Assembly: GCA_964017045.1 (NCBI GenBank)
Contig: OZ024807.1
Coordinates: 12,719,241 to 12,783,240, forward strand
DNA length: 64,000 nt
Direction of reading: 5' to 3'
Source: Omphiscola glabra
Taxonomy: Eukaryota > Mollusca > Gastropoda > Lymnaeidae
Positions within the stretch are counted from its first letter, which is position 1. Every line of letters starts with the position of its first letter. Below the pieces are notes generated by a model. It ran no database searches, was not told the origin of the DNA, and saw nothing but the letters and a program-made list of their open reading frames with translations. This document shows positions 20,355 through 32,718 of the stretch, piece after piece. A program made the position numbers and the translations under genes.

Positions 20355-20389
20355 GCTCCAAGGTTCAGAGATTTTTTTTAAAGTTTTAG
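20355..20389 (+). CDS. Ig copy 1 possible terminal exon
   Basis: An 87-bp intron (20268-20354) with a donor gtaggt and a pyrimidine-rich acceptor (ttttttgcctcatag) is conserved in copy 2. Splicing there keeps the frame and adds GSKVQRFFLKF before TAG (20387-20389). This would give a secreted protein of about 281 residues with two Ig domains and no membrane anchor. Sequence similarity to copy 2 fades 8 bp after the acceptor. So this could also mark a duplication breakpoint, with the true 3' exons lost or further away. Confidence 0.4.
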
Positions 20390-21215
20390 TTTAATAATTT
20401 AGTCATTTTTCTAAGAGAACAATATAAACCACTGAATTTCTAGTTTTGTTTTATTTTTATCAGTTGTTACGAACTCCCTAAAATGCAGCAAGTACTACTA
20501 TTACTACTGTTGGGCATTTAAGGATCATTGTGTCTAGTGTATGATTTTGAAAATTGACTCTCTCAACTTGCTAGCCATATGTTGGGCAATCATTTTAAGG
20601 CAATAATTTTAGTAACAGGATGTCCAGTTATCTATAGCTCTTCTTTAATCTTCCAATTTTTGTTTCAAAGATAGATATTGACGTTACAACATAAAGTAGT
20701 TTATTACTTTCGACAACACTACACTGATAGAAAACTATTGATAGCTGAACTCTCTAACAACCTACCAATACAACCATTCTCATAAACAACCACACACTCT
20801 AACACAAACTCTTTGCAATTTAACTCAACCAACACTACACTCATAACCGTAGGCCATGCCACCCTTGTTGCTGCAAGGGGGGCTAGGATATTTAAGGGCA
20901 GCAAAGTTGTGATCAGCAGCGCAGCCGGGGGGTGCAGGGGAATCGGCCACTACAACAGAATTCATTTTACAACGTCTTTCCGCTTTTCGAAAAAAAAAAT
21001 TTGAACAAGTTTTTAATTTTCATTTTTTTTTTTTTTTTACAAATTCGCCGATGTAATTTTTTTAACAATTTAATACTAAGGGGAATATAGACTTAAGCAC
21101 CATTGGCGAGATCCAACAATATGATCTTCACAGCCCAAGTGTAACACAGATCAAAAATGAATGGCGTAGAAAAAAACGGATAAGTGCTACGGCATATGCG
21201 CCTCGTTCTCCATAG
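20390..21215. other. 3' flank of Ig copy 1
   Basis: AT-rich DNA with an LTR-like segment at about 20615-20958 (listed separately). No further Ig, lectin or transmembrane exon was recognised. Confidence 0.55.
20615..20958 (-). repeat. Possible solo LTR
   Basis: Read on the minus strand it starts TGTTGTAGTGGCCGATTCC. It then has a GC-rich leader, a TTAAATA-type box and AATAAA about 100 bp before the far end. That composition resembles a Ty3/gypsy LTR. I could not define the far end or a target duplication. Confidence 0.3.
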
Positions 21216-21565
21216 TAAAACGTGTGATTGTTACTTACCTTAAAACGTGTGATTGTTACTTACCTTAAAACGTGTGATTGTTACTTACCTTAAAACGTGT
21301 GATTGTTACTTACCTTAAAACGTGTGATTGTTACTTACCTTAAAACGTGTGATTGTTACTTACCTTAAAACGTGTGATTGTTACTTACCTTAAAACGTGT
21401 GATTGTTACTTACCTTAAAACGTGTGATTGTTACTTACCTTAAAACGTGTGATTGTTACTTACCTTAAAACGTGTGATTGTTACTTACCTTAAAACGTGT
21501 GATTGTTACTTACCTTAAAACGTGTGATTGTTACTTACCTTAAAACGTGTGATTATTACTTACCT
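21216..21565. repeat. 25-bp minisatellite, 14 copies
   Basis: Fourteen exact-length head-to-tail copies of a 25-bp unit beginning taaaacgtgtgattg and ending ttacttacct. All are identical except a G-to-A change in the last copy. The homogeneity implies recent expansion. On the minus strand each unit contains the 5' splice-site consensus AG|GTAAGTAA. Confidence 0.97.
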
Positions 21566-22144
21566 ATTTATTTTTTTTTTGAGAATTTAATCTTGTCTGG
21601 GTTTTTTTGTTAAGCAATACGGAACAAATGAATGAAAACCAGTATACAAAGAAAAACGACACCAAAGCTTGTAACATTGATAATATTCAACAAATATTAT
21701 ACTATGAAATTTATATTAAAAAATGTAAAATCAAATTTAAAGAAATAAAAATTATATTAAATTAAAGCGCGTCCTGTGGAAAAAGTAGTATCCTCGAACG
21801 ATACAAGTTATTAATAACAATAGACAAGGGTAGTACAATATTGTAAGACTCATATAAATGTATTATGTCTTGTAATTGTCTAGGAAATATAGCAATGGGG
21901 AATGGGGGCTCCAAAAGTCACGATACGCGTCTGACGAGAATTCTTAAAACACTCTCTTTGTCTTCTTGTGTTCCCACTATACATCCTCACTCATGTGTTT
22001 ATTATTCTTTAACTTAAGACTAGTCACATTGAGAAAAAAAAAATCTCACGAACCAGATCATAAATTCAAGTATAATGTTCATTGCCTAATTAATCTTTAA
22101 TTCCAACTAGCACCCAAAATTCAACCTTTCCAATACTGCTGCAA
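21566..22144. other. No recognised gene
   Basis: AT-rich DNA between the minisatellite and the first Helitron. It ends in the A at 22144 that flanks the Helitron 5' end. Confidence 0.5.
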
Positions 22145-25100
22145 TCTATATATATAAAAATGAATGTATGTATGTATGTCTGTATGTCTGTTTGTCTCAT
22201 ATGCGCTCCCACACCATTCATGCGATTGCAACAAAACTTTGGTGAGTTGTTGGCCACCTACCTGGGATTTAACTGCGTCATTAAAAAACTTTTCAATTAT
22301 TTCGTTTTCGGCCGTTGGCCCTTCATTCGTTTTTTTTCTTATACGAGCTTTGTAAAAAAAATATCCGTCTGCGCTCCTACACCATTCGTCTGAATGCGCT
22401 AAATCTTGGGTAAAATGTTGCAAGCACGCTCACAAAGGCTTGGAAATAATTATAAACGTTTTAAAATATTCCGTTTTGAGCCAGGGGCCCCATGTTCGTT
22501 TTGTCTTATAAGAGCTATATAAATATAATTTCAAACCGTATGCGCTCCTACACCATTCATGTGATTGCGACAAAACATTGGAGAGTTGTATTCCATAAGC
22601 TCGCGCATTTTACTGCGTCATTATAACACTTTTAAAATATTTCGTTTTGGCCGTTGGCCCCAAAATCGTTTTTTTTTCTTATATGAGCTTTGTAAGCAAT
22701 AGATTTCATCTGCGCTCCTACACCATTTATTCGAATACGCTAAAACTTTGACGAGATGTTGCGAGCATGCCCACAAAGGTTTCTAAATTATTACAACCGT
22801 TTTAAAATATTCCGTTTTGAGCCAGGGGCCCCATGTTCGTTTTTTCTTATATGAGCTATATAAATATAGTTTCAAACCGTATGCGCTCCTACACCATTCA
22901 TGCGATTGCAACAAAACGTTTTTGAAAGGTTGTCCATAAAGTTACGCATGTTAATAAGTAATTACAATACTTTTAAAATATTCCGTTTTCAGCCGTTGGC
23001 CCCAAATTCTTTTTTTTCTTATATGAGCTGTGTACAAAATAATTTCGGTATGCGCTCCTATACCATTCTTCTGAATGCGATAAAACTTTAGTTAGATGTT
23101 TTTCCCACGCCCGCAAAGCTTTTCCAATTATTACAACCGTTTAAAATATTCTGTTTTGAGCCAGGGGCCCCATGTTCTATTTTTCCAATATGAGCAATAT
23201 AAATATAATTTCAAACCGTATGCGCTCCTACACCATTCATGCGATTGCAACAAAACTTTGTTGAAAGGTTGTCCATAAGGTCGCCCATGTTAATGAGTAA
23301 TTACAATACTTTTAAAATATTCCGTTTTCAGCCGTTGTTCCCAAATTCTTTTTTTTTTCTTATATGAGCTTTGTACAAAATAATTTCTGTATGCGCTCCT
23401 ATATCATTTATCTGAATGCGATAAAACTTTAGTAAAATGTTTTACCCAAGTCCGCAAAGCTTTTCAAATTATTACAACCGTTTAAAATATTCTTGTTATA
23501 TTTTTCCTATATGAGCTATACAAATACAATTTCAAACAGAGCTAATGTGTGGATGGATAGATTTTTAATCAAATACAAATAGCGACATTAAATTGTGTGT
23601 GTCACATAGCAATTAGGTTTCTGAAGTAGTTACAACACTTTTAAAATAATCCGTTTTTGGCCGTTGGCCCCAAAATCGTTATTTTTCTTATATGAGCTTT
23701 GTAAAAAATAATATCCGTATGCACTCCTATACCATTTATCTGAATGCGATACAACTTCGGTAATATGTTTCTCTTTTTTTAATTTTGTGATATAATAAGT
23801 AGGTTTCTGAAGTAATACAACAATTCTACAATATTCCGTTTGTGGCCGGGGGCCTTAATTCGTTTTCCATCATTTATTATCTATATAATTATCGTATGCA
23901 TTCCTATACCATTCATCCGATTGCGATAAAAACTTTGGTGAATTGATATGTGCGCTCCCGCAAATGTTTCTAAATTAGAACAACATTTTACAGTATTTCG
24001 CATGGGCCGATGACCTTAAATTCGTTTTGTTTTCTTTAACAAACTTTATCAAAATAATTTCAAACTGAGCTATCAACTCAACCGCCCTTGAACAAATGCC
24101 AGCAGACATCAATTTGTAGCAAGAGCAGAGAAAACACGTTTTTTCATGTTTAGTGTAGAGAGTATTTTTGTTGTTTTTATAAATAAGCTTGAATTTTGTG
24201 ACATATTTTAGAATCGGATATAGCTTTGTAAATGTGTTGTGATTTTGAATAGCAATGATGTAGTAATACATCTATTATATAAGAATGATCTATGCTGACC
24301 GTAACTCACAAAGAACTGATACGATTTAAATACGTTCCCATTTTTTAAAACAATCATAGTTTTCTTCTATTATTTTAAGGAACTCGAATCAATGGTAATG
24401 CGAAAAATATATTGTATATTCGCTTTAATTTTAATAAAATTTTAAGTATTAATAATATAAATTACAAATAAATCTGGAGTAACAACTAAGGAACTATTTT
24501 AAACATTTTATATGTGGTTGAAAGTTATGAAAATTAGTAAAACAAATTATAATCAAAGAATTACACTGTAATTTAATCACATTTATCGGGGAAACCAAAA
24601 CATCTGTTGATTTTAGTGCATTTTTTAAGTACGTTCCAAATATTGCGTAATAAAAGTAAAACTAATTTGTTCTAAATAATAACGCAAATGACGTCATAAC
24701 TCAAATTGTCTATTTATTCAATGTAAAAATTTATCTGATTTAATAACCGCGCCTAATAAAATTGATAATGTATTTCCCCCTTCCTAAAAGTAAAATTAAT
24801 AAATATAATAGATTGCTTTTTAAATTGCTACAATTTAAAAAATGAAATAAAATTTTTGCTTTTTATTTTTAACGTTTAATAAATTTTTACTTTTATTCTT
24901 TCCAAAAATATACATTTATGAAATTTATAAATTAATTTAAAAAAAAAAAAAAACCCTAACCTTTAAATATACTTTTAATACGAAAATGCCGTTTAATGCA
25001 ATCAGTGCAGCGAAACTACATATCCAAATAGCATCCACTAATGCACTTATCACTCATTTAAATAAGAACAAGGCATTTGAAATGCAAAAAATTGTTTTTG

Positions 25101-26113
25101 CGTAAGTAAGTGGATTACAATCCCGTGGATGATTTTATAAATTTCTTTAAAACTCTGTTTGGGGGAGGGGGAAGTTGTAATTCAATAGTTTAATTTGCAC
25201 ATGGCAGCACACTATACGTCTCAAAATGAATTTGACAAATAATTTGCCTTCTTAGGTACATATATATGGGGGTTAGGAAATAGGGTGTGTACAATTTTAT
25301 ATCTTTAAATCCAATGATATTACTGTTGTGAAAAATAGATGCTATATTCTCATTTTACGAATTAAGAAAATCAATGACGTTAACACAATGTAAGTACATT
25401 TACACAAGTATATCCATGAATATCAAAACCCATTCATTTTACAAAGAATTACCAGTTTTGGACCGGGGCCCTATAGTAGTTTTTCTTTCTAATATGAGCT
25501 ATTTAAATATAATTTCCGTATGATTTCCTATACTATTCATCTGAATGCGATACACTTTCAGTGAGTTGTTGTGTGCAGGCCGCATTAGGTTTCTAAAGAA
25601 GTGCAAATATTTTACAATATTCCGCTTCGGGCCGGGGGCCTTAAATTCTTTTTTTTTCTTATATGAGCTATGTAAATATAACGTCAAGCAGAGCTATTGC
25701 AGAAGTGGGTGGAATTACATTAAATATAAACTGTGACATTTCATTTTGTATATGTGACTTAATAAATAGGTTTCTGATTTAGTACAAATATTTCACAATA
25801 TTACTTTTGGGGCCGGGGGCCCTAAATTTGTTTATATGTAATAAATGAGCCATATAAATATAATTTCAAACATAGCTATTGCATGGGGGTATCAATCGCT
25901 ATAAGTTTTGGGACTAAATTTGGAAAATCCATGCTTCCCACACGAACAGCTGCGTTTTGTCTGCTGACACTTCTTAAAACCTTCTAATTAATTCGAATAC
26001 GCACCAGACGGTTAAAAAAATGTGTTTATTAGAAGAACTTACAAAAAAAATATTAAAACACGGACACTTTATTTCGATGAGTGGCATTGCAACGCATGCC
26101 GGGTACTCGCTAG
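22145..26113 (+). mobile_element. Non-autonomous Helitron, copy 1
   Basis: A 3969-bp element with Helitron termini. Host A (22144) is followed by TCTATATATA at the 5' end. At the 3' end a hairpin (GGCAT-tgcaacgc-ATGCC) precedes CTAG (26110-26113) by nine bases, and host T follows at 26114. There are no inverted repeats and no target duplication. An inverted, highly similar copy occurs at 42030-45987. No Rep/helicase frame was found. The 5' third is a tandem array of about 170-bp monomers; the rest is AT-rich and noncoding. A 98-codon minus frame at 23975-24271 is retained in both copies, but their recency explains that. Confidence 0.9.
22195..23560. repeat. 170-bp monomer array inside Helitron copy 1
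   Basis: The marker gcgctcc recurs at 22203, 22371, 22542, 22712, 22883, 23052, 23222 and 23393, giving spacings of 168-171 bp. Monomers alternate between two types: one with atgcgattgcaacaaaac, the other with ctgaatgcg(c/a)taaaac. The higher-order unit is therefore a dimer of about 341 bp. Each monomer also has a gccaggggccc or gccgttggccc block and tatgagct. More diverged monomers continue to about 23930 and from 25440 to 25880. Confidence 0.92.
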
Positions 26114-28351
26114 TGTGTTATATTTATGTATTCTTATGATACAATACACATACTTCATTTAAAAATATCCGTTCCCTATTACTATCTCTCGAAAATGTAT
26201 GCCAGATAAGTTCATTGAGGCTTTTGAAAGTTTAACAATGAAATGCGGTTACATATTAAAGACCTCAAATTTACATTGCTAAAACCAAAATACGATACTT
26301 ACTTATCTTCAGTCACAAATAATAATTCTCTAGGTATATATGTATGGCTGTAATGCTGTGTTCAATAGGCTCGCAAAACTAAATTCACAGAAATTGTGAC
26401 TAAATAAAAATTGGGATTCTTCTAATGTGCGTTATTTGAATGAATTTTGTGTCAAGTAACTTTAGTAGATGGGAAGTTCAGGCATTCCCGCCGCCATTGC
26501 TTGGCCGGCTACCTCTAACTACAATGTTTTTTATCATTTTATACCGTGCCTTTTAAATTAATGTACTATTAAAATAGAGTTGAAAAATATTTTTACCAAT
26601 CAATTTTATTATTATTTTTTTAACCAGTCTGTTTCCCACTTTTTTTTTCTTTTTTTTTTTTCTTTTTTGTAAAACAAAGATTTATTCCGTGACAGATGCT
26701 CTGAGAAGTGATTCTCAACCTTTCAAATACTATTAAACCTTAATAACATTTGCCAATTTGAGAAGATTAAGATTTTTCCTAAATATTGATAATAGGGTTA
26801 TGAGAGGTTATGTGAGCAACTATTTCCTAATTGACTAATAACCATTATAATTTATATGTTTCCTTTATATATTTATCATGCATTGTATTGTCATAATTAA
26901 ACTATACCATTATATAACAAGGAAAATAAAAATTGGACTACTCATACAATTCGCAAAATTGTAAAAACTTTACTTTGAATGTTTATTTCCCCACGAACAA
27001 GTTCCAAAATGTGGTTGGAAAGTACCAACTTTGAAATTTACGCTTTAAAAGACAGCAAAGAGGAATTGACGAATTCTAACTATGTATCACAGGTACAAAA
27101 ATGTTATGTGGAGCGACAATAAAATAGCAATGAGAAGGCTATACTTGCTTCATTCGTACTAAATCAACCCAAAACTGTAGATGTGCTCTCCAGAGCACAC
27201 CGGAGATCCTTTTCAGCATCAAGCCTACTTCATTAAGAGATTAAACAGACACGAACAATCTGTGTCGATATAACAATATATATTGAGCTTTAATAATAAG
27301 ACTTCATTAAGACTTGAATGGCGGCAAGCTTCTGAACGCCTTTCTCGGAAAAGTTTTTAATTAGGGAAACGAAAGAATGAGACATCACAATAAAGTCAAG
27401 AACTCGATAAGAATGTAAAAGACGGATTCAAAATTTTGTAACTGATATTGAAGAAAAATAATTTTTTGCTGCATCATTGGTAATGATTTCTTTGAAGTAA
27501 TCTTGTGCATTCACATAAAAACGATCAACTTCCACAGTGAGTCATTCTCTACCAAGTGACAATGGATTGTCAGGTAAATGTGAAAAATGGATTGAAATTT
27601 CAAACTTAAACTAAGGGGTGTGAACCGCACCGGCTGAAATCATATCAGAGGTGACACCAAATTGAAAAATAGCATATTTACACAACAAACACTGCTCATT
27701 CTAACCAAATTTCATAAAATAACCGACCACACGTCAAATGTAACCAATCCAAATGCGTGCTTTATTAAAAGTTCACGATTGATGCCTCATAAATGGGGTA
27801 CCCTATAATTAGGTTTAAAAAATTTTTTTTCCATGATTCAACTCCGATTGAAGTGTTCGGTAACTTTCGTAAGTGATTGCAAGCTAAATTAATCTAATTC
27901 TATTCATTAATAACACATACGATGTGGTCGGGCGATTCCAAGTACATGAATCGAATCTGTAAAAGTTAAAAACATTTTTTTTAAATGACATTTTACCCAT
28001 TATAGAATTAACAAAATAATATTTTACAAAATTTTCTAATATCTTTTATTTAAATGTTTTAAAAAAATGTTTTTTGGATCCAAATATATCAAAACCCATA
28101 AATACGCAAAAAAAATAATATTTTTGCCGATTCGCCATCTAGCACCGCCCCTTAACATTTGAACATGATAGTCATACAGCACAAGGTCTTTTACATGGTG
28201 TCTGGGATTTTACGTTTATCTTCTACATTTCCATTTGGGCTTATCTACTTGAGGAAGTTAATCTTATACAGCAGTAGTTGCAGACTTAAGGCTTTACTCT
28301 TGACAAAGTGGTGACCAACCTAGAGGCCTTAAGATTGTACATGAAAATCAT
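26114..28351. other. No intact gene; possible hAT remnants
   Basis: AT-rich DNA. The stretch 26700-26735 (gagaagtgattctcaacc) resembles the CAGTGGTTCTCAACC end of some hAT elements and might be the left end of the element that carried the transposase fossil at 28352. I found no right end. The 27600-28000 stretch contains further unassigned repeat-like sequence. Confidence 0.4.
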
Positions 28352-29035
28352 TTGGTGGAACATGCTAATGAAAAGTCACTTTTAAAAATAAGACCAATGT
28401 GGAATTTCTGTACAAAGAAGAGAATGGCAGAAGAACAATTAATAGAGGCTGGACTCTCTCTCTCTCTGTCATATGAAAACAGTAGGGAGTTGCTGGAGTG
28501 CATTGATCGCTTTCGTTCTGAACCCCAGATTAGATATTCAGCGATCAAGGAAGTAGAAGATATGTTTGGGACTGCTCAACCCAAGAGTCTAACATCAGCT
28601 AGCGAAGAAGAGTTATTGATGTCCGTTCCAAAATTAACCTCTTTCTATGATGAGTTATCAGAAGATGGGCTTTTAAAAGAAAAACCAAGGCTTAGAAGAC
28701 ACCTAAATGCAGCTGATATTGAATCTCACAAAGTCACGGACTGGCCAGTATTTGATGTTTTCAAACTCATAGTTAAATGGGACGACTTCCTAGAATTTCT
28801 TTCAATACTCTCGCTAAACCGTCCATTGTTTCTTACGATATGTGTGTCAATGTCTTCATGTGAGCGAAGCTTTTCAAAACCAAGGCTTATCAAGAACTAT
28901 TTACGATCCACCCTGGGACATTCAAGGCTTTATTATTTGGCTCTAATATCAATTAAAAGTGATACAGTGAAGGATATTGATTTTGATCAAGTGAATGACA
29001 GGTTTGCAGCTTTGAAGGATTTACGCTATTTCAAG
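28352..29035 (+). pseudogene. hAT transposase fossil, ZMYM1/52K-repressor type
   Basis: An open frame of about 228 codons ends in a recognisable hAT dimerisation domain: SMSSCERSFSKPRLIKNYLR, then LGHSRLYYLALISI. This matches the SCERSFSKLKLIK-type motif of hAT transposases and the vertebrate ZMYM1 and 52-kDa-repressor genes derived from them. The leading region (EHANEKSLLKIRPMW) fits the preceding helical part, but the BED/MYM zinc fingers and catalytic N-terminal half are absent. After about residue 228 the frame runs into a G8/G7 and GT-rich tract and is no longer transposase. It is a 5'-truncated relic, a different lineage from the hAT at 2900-3999. Confidence 0.75.
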
Positions 29036-32000
29036 GTGGGGGTTTTTTTTGGGGGGGTAAGAAATCGGTTCGTGCCGGGTGTGTGTGTGGGGGTGTGTGT
29101 TATGGACAGAAGCTCAACAAGGGGCAGAAAACCAAAAACTGTCATTGGGCCTACACAAATCACGGGTCTGGGTAGGGTTTGTACACAAAATACGTGCATA
29201 CAACAAACGTATCTTTTGCATACCCCCCCCCCCCGGGTGTTGCTGATGTCCGCCGGCACTTATTACTGTGCGTCGTGCCAGGAACTATAACTATTAAGAA
29301 GAGCACAGAGTCAATACATTTATATTTCTAAAAGTAATAAGATATATTGGTCCATCCATATATTATAACTTACGCACTTTGGAAGGAGGAGAAGGTTGTT
29401 GATTTTGGATGTTTTGAATACTGCTTCGAATAGCGGTTGTGGGAAGGGAGGTGGGTTCGGCATAAAGAACGTACGTTTAATAATTATCCTGAATTTCTCA
29501 AATACATCTAATAAAGCCAACATTAACCTAAAAATGTGTGCAATCAAATTATATTTGCAATTTACTTACGAAGAGGCCAGATACGCCCAATAAAACACTA
29601 AGAAATGCTATGCTATTTTAAAAAAGTGTGGAACTTAACTAAATATCTTCCTTCCAATCCCCAAAATAAAAATATATATATTACCAAAAAATTAAAATTA
29701 AAATAATTACAGTTAAAGTTTACCAGGAACGTCGTTCCCTGGCGTTCATGCAGGACTCAAGCCCTGTGCACAATAGAAATGTCAGTACTACTTTTCTTTA
29801 ATCTTGCAGGCATTAAATGTTTTTTTTTAATAAATAGTTTTCAGTTTTAACAAGAGTATAAAATTAATTTTACAAGTACCGCATAGAGTTTAAGACTCGC
29901 AAAGATCAAAGTGCATGGTTTTGTTAGGTACACCGCCGCGTTGTACGTAGTGCCGGCCATAATTTAACGCTGTTACAGTTCTTAATTACATCTACCTCCT
30001 GACCAATTAATGTGTTTTTATTCGTGTCATTGTTATACTGTGGACTTATTTTAACAAGAAGAAATCCATCGTGGAAGTCGGATGGGGGGGGGGAGGGTGT
30101 GACACCATGAGTTTACCGCACCGGGTGAAACCAACCCTTGCTACGCCATTGACCACTAGTGTTGTGTCAAATGGCTCCCGAAGGGGGTCGTGACCCACAG
30201 AATGATTGCTGTCCCAGTGATATTAAAATTATAATTAATACAACTGATTTTCTTATGTTCTCTAGGAAATAAAAACACAGGCCTGGGTTGCGCCCATGTG
30301 GACTCACAAAGGCTCTTCGGAAGCATGTTCCTATTGCAGATGGCAGTTTACCTGTGCTCGAACTTTTCATAGAGAAACCAGGAACTTGGCACGTTGCATA
30401 CTTCCAGGAAAAGAACACTCAAAGTCTCTGGCTAAAGTGTATATATTCATTAAACTTCGAATATAGACTTTATGTATAGCTTTCACAAATTAAGCATGTT
30501 AAAAAATTATAATCTTCATAAACGCTCTGATGTTATCATCACTTTATTGTTATCTACTTCTTTACTCAGACTATTTGAATCCATTACCGGGTGCAGTTAT
30601 AAGGCATGTTTATTGGTAATGAGGAGAGCCAAAAATGTCTTCCTTTAAATGTGTGCTTTTCAACATTTTTATTGATAACACAATAGTGACACCGTAACGT
30701 ATTAAAACTGCATTAGAAAAGTATTGGCTGTTTTGTTGCTGTGGGGGTGTTCATAAAAAGCACAAATACTGCATTATTATTATTTTTTTTTTTTTTAAAG
30801 CCTCCTTTTTTTAAACGAACACTCCCTGTAAACCCATTTATTTATTATTCGCTCTAATAAAATATAAAAGCAAAATTAAATTAATCATTTATGACAGTAA
30901 TTAAATGGTTTAACCTCATTAATCATACAGGTACGTTAAATGTACAGTAAAATTAATTAGGTAACTATCGAGATGATTGTTTTTGGTACATTTGTGTTCC
31001 TTCTGGATTCCGAATGTTTGGTTATTCTCATAATAAAGTTTGCAGCCCATGTAGCATTTTTGAGTGTTATTTAGTGTGCCTTTTTTTAAATTTCGTATTC
31101 GTTTTGAAACATAATTTGATTGGGGTGATGTATCTAACTATATCTAAGTTACTATATCTAAGTCATTTATAAAATTTGTGAAATGTAACTTACTTTAAAT
31201 AAAAGTTGAATTTTATTGTTATTAATTAATATGCGGTACTGAAAACTTTCTCAGAATTATATACAGATCATTTTATGTTTGAGACGAAAACGTAGTACCG
31301 GTTTAACACTTTTTAAAAAGTGTCCAAGAAGGGTATCGAGCAAACTTCCACTGGAAGAATTTTCTTTCGAAACAGATACATGGTTAAGCGCCTAATTTAA
31401 TCCATTTTATTTACTGCTGTTTATTTAATTTTACATTTCTGGATTCCCCCGTGTGCAAAGTCAGGGGGGTGAAAATTCGCGAAAAATTAATTTTGGCCCT
31501 CAGCATAAACTCGGAGTTTAATATAATGTCGATGTTCAGTTTACTAAATTTACAAACACATCTCAAGTTGTAACTATTATTAAAGGATCGAACCAAATAT
31601 ATATTTTTTTTTATTTAATTATTTGTTTGTTTGGGGGGGGGGGGGCTGCGGGGGGGGGGGGGGGTTGTGTGTTTGTTTGTTTGTATTGTTTTGTTTATAA
31701 CTTTTCATTTAATATTTTTGAAAGCGTTTGGGACAGATCGTGCATTTAATTTCAATGAGTTTTTTATCGACCTCGACAGAATTTATGTTGGCTAGTCAAA
31801 CACATTCTTAATTGAATTTGATCGTAACCGATAAATCAAAATGCCTTAATTTTAAATAATTGTTTAAATTGGAAAGATAGACGTTTAAACAGCTATATAT
31901 TTTCACTTGTGTCCAAATTTAACATTGTAATAACCTCCGCGGCCCCTTTCTGTCACAATTTTTGTTTTTATAAAATCTTTTGTTCACACTCTTTGCGTCT

Positions 32001-32351
32001 TCCAAACAATATGCAGTAGATCTTCTGTGATGCCATTAGACCCACTTTGAGAACACCCCACATGAACGCCCTTCCGGATTAATTCACCATACCATTAGTA
32101 AAAGCATCCAAAAATAGTCGATTTTGAATTTGATTACATTCAGGTAAGGTTAAAAAAGAAAAAAAATAATATAAGTAAAATTCAAAGTAATATATATAGT
32201 ATATATTAAATTAAAGAAAGTGCCAATGTCAGCTTCTTCTTCTGAAATGTGTTGTTTTTTTATTTTGTCGAATATCTAATAAAGTAATTATTTGAATACC
32301 CGTTATTATATACTGTTATCAGTAAGTAGAAAAAATCTATTATTTAAGTGT
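29036..32351. other. No recognised gene; simple repeats
   Basis: This stretch holds a GT tract near 29080-29100, C12 at 29223-29234, G runs near 30085, and G13 (31633-31645) plus G15 (31650-31664). At 30085-30155, read on the minus strand, there is ATGGCGTAGCAAGGGTTGG followed by a GGTGCGG block. This resembles a common DNA-transposon end, but the other end was not found. No coding exon was recognised. Confidence 0.5.
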
Positions 32352-32512
32352 ATGGCTCGTTCTAAAACAGTACACAAATAAAGACGATACCAATGATAAA
32401 TGCAATAACAAAGAATACGATACTCAAAACCAGGGCTAATTGCAATTAATACGTTTTATTATGTTAATTATAATGAATTACAAAATCAAAAGAAATATAA
32501 TTAAAACATAGG
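32352..32512 (-). repeat. Old partial LTR related to the Gmr1-like element
   Basis: About 160 bp aligns with the Gmr1-like LTR, starting at ctcgttct..aaacagt and running through aagacgatacca and agggctaattgcaattaat. It is clearly more diverged than the two LTRs at 12898 and 18729. It ends next to the MITE fragment at 32520, which may have truncated it. It shows the family has been active here more than once. Confidence 0.65.
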
Positions 32513-32519
32513 GGGTGTA

Positions 32520-32718
32520 TACGTTAAAATTTTGCGTCAAATTTCTTTTTGAACGCATTATCTGTTTTACTATATAATATTGTGCGTTTAAAAAAGAAAT
32601 TTGACGATATTTTTAACGCGTGAGCTGAAAAAAAGATTCAACCAAATTTCCGTTCGATCAAATTTCCGTCGATCAATTTCCGTCGACGAAATGTCTTTCG
32701 ATCAAATTTCCGGTTACC
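32520..32718 (+). mobile_element. CCGG-family MITE, one half
   Basis: It begins tacgttaaaattttgcg and ends in the family terminus aaatttccggttacc. It matches the inner and right parts of the complete element at 38796-39078 but lacks the left arm. Confidence 0.75.

Noticed and set aside
21216..21565. CRISPR-like array
   Set aside because: It is a pure 25-bp head-to-tail minisatellite with no spacers.
22195..23560. CRISPR-like array
   Set aside because: The monomers are 170 bp and similar over their whole length; there are no short repeats with unique spacers and the context is eukaryotic.
23975..24271. 98-codon frame conserved in both Helitron copies
   Set aside because: The copies are so similar that any open frame would be kept by recency. 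The composition is AT-driven and no domain is seen.
28352..29290. Full 312-codon frame as one intact protein
   Set aside because: Only about the first 228 codons are transposase-like; the rest translates G-runs, GT repeats and unrelated DNA.
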